Source: Symbiodinium natans (lineage: Eukaryota > Sar > Dinophyceae > Suessiales > Symbiodiniaceae). From it: a DNA stretch of 64,000 nucleotides. The stretch is from contig CAJNDS010002454.1 in the NCBI GenBank assembly GCA_905221605.1, positions 52,501-116,500 on the forward strand, written 5' to 3'. The notes beneath the pieces are model-generated. The model saw only the letters and a list, made by a program, of their open reading frames with translations. It had not been told where the DNA came from and did not search any database. The translations under genes and the position numbers were made by a program. Below are positions 58,985 through 64,000 of the stretch, one piece after another (position 1 is the stretch's first letter; every line of letters begins with the position of its first letter).

Positions 58985-59062
58985 CAAGATATGCAGCAGC
59001 GTGCTGGTCTGTGGCTGAAGCCGAAACTTTCCATGGACGACTTGCTCCAGACCAAGATTGCT
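58985..59062 (-). CDS. exon-like island AB
   Basis: CAG acceptor and ATCTTG|GTGAGT, a perfect GT donor, enclose 26 codons in phase 0: SNLGLEQVVHGKFRLQPQTS TLLHIL. Confidence 0.65.
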
Positions 59063-59574
59063 CTGCACCCGAATTTCGCAAGAACGAGGATGAAGGGAAC
59101 ATAACTTTACGATCTGAACCGTAAACCCTTTGTGGTTAGGGCTTAGGGTTTTGGGGTTGAGGGGCTTAGGGCTTGAAACCTGAAGCCCTGCACCCCAAAC
59201 TCCAAAGCTCCTTCTAGGGCTTGGGGTCTAGCCTGTCATCGGGTGTCGGTAGGGTGTATGGGTCGGCCATCTGAAAAAAATCGAGAAACAAAAGCTACAG
59301 CTGCCCTGATGCGGGCTCTGGAGGTATGAGGTGCTGGGGGTGTAGAAGAACACTCTTTTAGGCTTTGAGGGGCTTAGGTTTTCGTACTGTTAGGTTGAGG
59401 CCTTGGGGCTTTAGCAAAAGGTGCTGAGCAAGTCTGGTGAGAAGAGGCTTAGGGATTTATATAGTTTAACCTTAGGCTCAAAATTAGACCAAAAACCTTA
59501 CATAAGAAGGCCTTTAGGGCCCAAAAAACCCAGAACAAGAGTCCTAGAGCCTTAGGGTGAGAGTCTACGAATAC

Positions 59575-59760
59575 CGCCGCGCGGTAGCACGCGGTAACTG
59601 CGGATGCCATGAGCAAGGTCTGGAATATGTGAGACTGGTCCCGCGCCAGCTTCTTTTTTTGAGCTGCCGGGTTGATGCCAGTCGTGGCGGGCACAATCGC
59701 GTTGGAGACAGACATCCGGCAAAAGACATCGGCCAAATGGCCGAAATTCGGCGTGGTATT
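59575..59760 (-). CDS. exon-like island AC, 62 codons
   Basis: CAG acceptor and GCG|GTATTC donor enclose TPNFGHLADVFCRMSVSNAI, VPATTGINPAAQKKKLARDQ, SHIFQTLLMASAVTACYRAA. The longest spliced-type island. Family not recognised. Confidence 0.6.
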
Positions 59761-60042
59761 CTGCTGTATAATGCGTAAGGATGTATATGTGTTGATACTG
59801 CAAAGATAGACGAATAGTACTTCCAAAAAGCCGGGTGCAGCAAGAGTGCCGCGGCCGCGCAAGTGGGGCCAACTTTTTCAAACGAGGAAGACACTGGCAA
59901 GGCGTACTGATGACTGACAAGCTTAAACTCGACTATTTACCAACATCATGACATGTGGGGCACAACTGCACCGGTGCCAACCAGCTTTTTCATGTTGGCA
60001 AACAGCCACTTCCCAATACTCTATGGACATACTGCCACTCAC

Positions 60043-60090
60043 CTGCTTTGCGCGATAAGACCTCAGTCGACCCAGGGAAAGCTCAAGCAG
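60043..60090 (-). CDS. exon-like island AD
   Basis: GAG acceptor and AAGCAG|GTGAGT donor enclose 16 codons: LLELSLGRLRSYRAKQ. Confidence 0.5.
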
Positions 60091-60440
60091 CTCATGTCGT
60101 CACTGAGCCAGTGCTGCAACACGAGTCCCGACACCCTAAACTCTGAGACGCTGGGTCCAATACCCTGAATACCCAAGGACGATGATATCTGTTAACTTGA
60201 ACCATGTTCGCATCTCCCGTATGGGGAATGATCCCAATTTAGGGGATGTTGAAGTCTCTGGGCAAGTACATGTGGGAGCTAAGGGACCCTTCATTCATAT
60301 ATACCCCCAAATTCTAGGATCCCCTTATAAACGGACCCCAAGAAAATACCCCCTAATTTCGGAAACCCGAAACCCTGAACCCTGAACCCTGAACCCTAAA
60401 CCCTAAACCCTATAAACCCTATAAACCCTAAACCCTAAAC

Positions 60441-60518
60441 CCTATGTCGGCGCAGCAGCTGAGAGATTGTGGTTCGGTCGCGTTGCCAACCCCATGAGGA
60501 GATGCACGCCAAGAGAGC
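60441..60518 (-). CDS. exon-like island AE
   Basis: CCAG acceptor and CATAGG|GTTTAGGG donor (from the repeat) enclose 26 codons in phase 0: ALLACISSWGWQRDRTTISQ LLRRHR. Confidence 0.6.
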
Positions 60519-60599
60519 CTGGCGGGTCTAGGGTTTAGGGTTTAGGGTTTAGGGTCTAGGGTTTAGGGTTTAGGGTTCAGGGTTTAGTGCCCCGTTCCC

Positions 60600-63290
60600 C
60601 CAATCCACGATAAGGCCCAAATAAAGCCCAATTGAAGGGTTCTACACTCCCACTCAAGCAAAAATACCGAAGGCTTGGGGATCAAGGCCACAACTTTAAC
60701 GGGCTGAGAACCTAGTAAAACCAAAACGAAATTGCCAAAGCCCCCAACCCTAAACTTCGGATTTTTTTGATTCAGGGTCTTGGACCCAGCATTGGCCTAA
60801 ACCCCAAACCTTCGGTCTAGGGTTTAGGGTTTAGGGTTTAGGGTTTAGGGTTTAGGGTTTAGGGTTTAGGGTTTAGGGTTTAGGTTTTAGGGGATAAGGG
60901 ATGAGGAATGTGGGATAAGGGATAAGGGATTAGGGTTTCAGCTTTGCCGAAGCAGGCCAGGCGATGGCTGCAGGAGTATGAACGAGGTGGTCAAGGCTCA
61001 ATCCTGAACCCGAAGCTTTAGGGTTTAGGGTTTAGGGTTTAGGGTTTAGGGTTTATGGTTTAGGGGGTTTACTGTAGGGTGTAGGGTGTAGGGTTTAGGG
61101 TGTAGGGTTTAGGGGCTCGAGGGTGAGGAACTGGGGAACCTTTGGGAGATAGAAAGGAGAGCTACGGAGTAGTAGGAACTACTCGATACCCCTCGAGGAA
61201 CCCCCGACTTGGAAAGACATTGCGACACAGCCCCTCAGCACTAAGCCCTAGAACCCTAAACAACACCAGGGACTCCATTTACCTGGTGCAGGGTTTTGGG
61301 GGGTGTAGGTTGTAGGGTCTAGGCTGTAGGGAAAGACACAGTAGTGAAGGCGCACGCACTCTAGGCTTCACAAATCCTGAAACCGTCCACCGATCCTCGG
61401 TCCGAACATCTCAAAGGGACCTAAGATTTAGAAACGTTTGGGGTTTAGGGTTTAGGGTTCAGGGTTTAGGGTTGCTCCCCAACCTCAGAAGAGCTCAGAG
61501 TCACAGTGTCCAGTTCCTCCTGCTACAGCACCCGATGTGGGGGGAATGCTGCACTCAGAAGCCTTCAATTAGGGTTGGGGCTTAGGGCTTAGGGTATATG
61601 TTTGGGATACCGGAATTCAAAAACAAAAACAGGTACTACAAAGGGCCATTCTGGCACAAAGCGCTGGAATCTGGCGGCTCCGAGGCGTGAATCCGCCCTG
61701 AGGATGAGGACTCTACTTTAAGGTGTAACTCGTGGAACTCTAAACCATAGAGCCTAAACCACAAACCCACGAGATGGGTTTCCTTCCCCCCTTTTCAAAA
61801 ATCAAAACAAAAATGGCCCTTAAAAACCTCTGAAAGATATTCCTGAATATGATCCTCCTTAAACCCAGCAAGGAAAAAGTGTCCCAAGCGCCTCCTAGCA
61901 ACCAATCTCTACAGCGGCACTGACGCCTCGATTTATCTACGTAACTTCTACCCAGAGTTTAATAAGGCCTGGGATGCCTTGCAACTGAACCCAAAACCTT
62001 CAACCAGCCCAGCAACGCTAAACCCTAAACCCTAAACCCTAAACCCCAGCAGAGGGTGTAGGGTTGGGGGGGGGGGGGGGGAACAGGATGACACGGAGCT
62101 GCGCGTGTGCTGGGGCTCTACGGGCTTCGAGGGCTTTGGGAAAGGCGAGTTTAGGGGTCTTCGGGGTTTAGGGTTTAGGGTTTAGGGTTCAGGGTTTGGG
62201 GTTTAGGGTTTAGGGTTTAGGGTTTAGGGTTTAGGGTTTAGGGTTTAGGGCTTAGGGCTTAGGGTCCCGAAGAGCTCGAGGAAGATCCGGAGCCGGAGGC
62301 GCCAGAAGAAGAGGAGCCTTGGGAAAGAAGAGAGCTTCCCACCTTTTTAAAGTTCAGGGTTTAGGGGGCTTAGGGGGTTTAGGGTTTGTAGGGTTTCTAG
62401 GGTTTCTAGGGTTTTTAGGGTTTTTAGGGTTTTTTGGGGTTTAGGGTTTTAGGGCTTTATGGTTTTGGGCTTTACTGTGTCAGGGATAAGTAGCCGTTTC
62501 GTATGTTCCGGTTTATAAGGGCTTCGGGTTTCACAATAAGTTTGGGCTTGACACCCTGCTGAGAACTTGCGTTGTCAAGTGCCGCACCCCACACCCGAGA
62601 CCCTGGGAGAGCCCAATAGATCGTAGTCGACTGCCGGACTTTGGGGGTGTACCAGCCGAAGTCCACATCCGAAAACCCCATAGTCCCTATTCCCAAAAAC
62701 CCCTAAATCCTACATCCTAAACCCAAGAAAGCCTGAACCCTATGTCCCTAAACCCTAAACCCTAAACCCTAAACCCTAAACCCTAAACCCTAAACCCTAA
62801 ACCCTAAACCCCCCCCCCCAAACGCCCAATCCGGATTGGGAGGCTAGGGTTCAGAGTTTTGAGAGGGGCGTTGAAGAGGCTCCGGCCCCATACCTGTGTC
62901 GGTTTAGGGTTTAGGGTTTAGGGTTTAGGGTTTAGGGTTTAGGGTTTAGGGTTTAGGGTTTAGGGTTTAGGGTGAACTTTAATACCCTGAAGCCCTAATT
63001 AAGCCATAGACCTCTAAATTCAAGGTTTAGGATTTGGGGTTTAGGGAAGAAAGCATGCCAGCACCCCTTGCACATGACTGAAACCCATGCATGTATTCGA
63101 ACAACTTAGGATGACATAGAGAACGGTATTGGGTGCTGGCCCAACGTCGAGGCTCTTGGGCTTAGAACTACATCAAATGCAAACTGGGGTGTCAACTGCC
63201 ACCCTGAACACTCCCTCCCCCCCCCCCCACCCCCCAAAACCCCCAACCCCCCAAACACCTTGAACCCCCTAAGCCCTAACCCTAAACCCT
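60600..63290. other. repeats with weak islands
   Basis: Telomere-type tracts (60815-60890, 61020-61120, 62160-62270, 62740-62812, 62903-62972) with islands open on more than one strand: 60950-61010 (plus ALPKQARRWLQEYERGGQ; minus also open), 62095-62150 (minus LAFPKALEARRAPAHAQLRV), 62275-62340 (acidic on plus, Ser/Gly-rich on minus). I cannot call exons here. Confidence 0.35.
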
Positions 63291-63312
63291 AAGCCTGCAA
63301 CCGACCTGAAAC

Positions 63313-63406
63313 CTCCAAACATAGCTTCCGCCCAGCGACTGGACCCGGATCCACCGGCCGGCGGAGGATTTCCTCCCATGGCTTTGGTGGCCTTCCGCAT
63401 TCGATT
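63313..63406 (-). CDS. exon-like island AF
   Basis: CCGCAG acceptor and GGAG|GTTTCA donor enclose NRMRKATKAMGGNPPPAGGS GSSRWAEAMFG. Another minus frame is also open. Confidence 0.4.
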
Positions 63407-63413
63407 CTGCGGG

Positions 63414-63482
63414 CTTGGTAGCCCAGTAACCATGATGAGGGGCGCCCCCTTTTTTTGGGGTTGGTTACTTCATAGGAGAACC
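63414..63482. mobile_element. MITE-like element, family 1, truncated
   Basis: Left end CTTGGTAGCCCAGTAACCAT and interior GGTTGGTTACTTCATAGGAG are present; the right inverted repeat is missing. Confidence 0.55.
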
Positions 63483-64000
63483 CATAAATCAAAAAGAAGA
63501 AAAAAACGAGTCACCCCCAAGTCCTAAACCCTAGAAACCCTGAACCGCAAAACCCTAAACCCCAACCCCTAAACCCGAAGCCCCACGAAGCAGCGCAGTA
63601 TGCGCCTGCTCTGTCTGACGGCCGTTGACATATAGGAAGCCCCACACCTCGGATTTTGAGGACAAGGCCATAGGGGTTTAGGGGGGTGTAGGGTGTAGGG
63701 TATAGGGGGTTTAGGGTTTAGGGCTGCAGGAAACATAGCACAAACACGGTTGGGGTCTAATGGGGCTTCCGGGATCAGGATTGACGCTTTTGGGGCATGT
63801 AAGGCTGAAGAAAAACAGGTTCAGGGGAGCTTGGGGTCTGACATGGATGAACCCTAAGCCCTACAGACCCGAAGTTCTACACCCTCAACTCCATAAACCC
63901 TGAACCCACCCCGCAAAAAAAGTAAAAAAGTACAGAAGTTGTTGGTCTAGAAGTGCTAATCTTCCGAATCGAGCAATTGCAGCGATTGTTCTGGGAGGCG

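Overview
Organism. The window looks like nuclear DNA of a dinoflagellate, probably near Symbiodiniaceae. Four signs point there. (1) Every gene I can identify lies on the minus strand, like the unidirectional gene clusters of dinoflagellates. (2) Introns mostly begin with GC or GA rather than GT, and exons nearly always restart with G after AG. In 36 introns whose position is fixed by protein homology or reading phase I read 20 GC, 12 GT and 4 GA donors, and 33 of 36 acceptors are AG|G. (3) One gene belongs to a coiled-coil family that I know from dinoflagellate proteomes. (4) The right part is full of TTTAGGG, the dinoflagellate (and plant) telomere unit. All assignments were read by hand from the sequence.

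Left part, 1-35.6 kb. From low to high coordinate, all on the minus strand: BBS4, a BBSome subunit (57-4590, 21 exons resolved); a gene-poor stretch; an intronless 922-residue coiled-coil protein (7918-10686); two sets of exons of unidentified proteins (11.2-13.2 kb and 13.8-14.9 kb); scattered single exons; an HExxH SprT-like metalloprotease fragment (18.9-20.0 kb); more unidentified exons (22.4-23.5 kb); a ClC-7-like chloride/proton exchanger (24104-26556, 2 exons, 728 residues); the 26S proteasome subunit Rpn8/PSMD7 (29774-32914, 16 exons, 318 residues); and the dinoflagellate coiled-coil gene (33199-35170). These have unrelated jobs (cilium, ion transport, proteolysis). They share a strand and an intron style, not a pathway.

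Gap. A TG microsatellite runs into 100 N at 35643-35742 and an AT-rich microsatellite follows, so left and right are joined only by scaffolding.

Right part, 35.9-64 kb. Blocks of TTTAGGG and CCCTAAA, in both orientations and with variants, alternate with islands of 50-190 bp. This is not a chromosome end. Many islands read as minus-strand exons bounded by AG on one side and GT on the other. In several cases the GT or AG is supplied by the telomere-type unit itself (GTTTAG). Families of about 95-120 bp inverted-repeat elements (MITE-like) are scattered between them. The most interesting hypothesis here is one or more large genes whose introns are built from telomere-type repeats, with arms often placed as inverted pairs (TTTAGGG at the donor side, CCCTAAA at the acceptor side). 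The encoded protein or proteins were not recognised.
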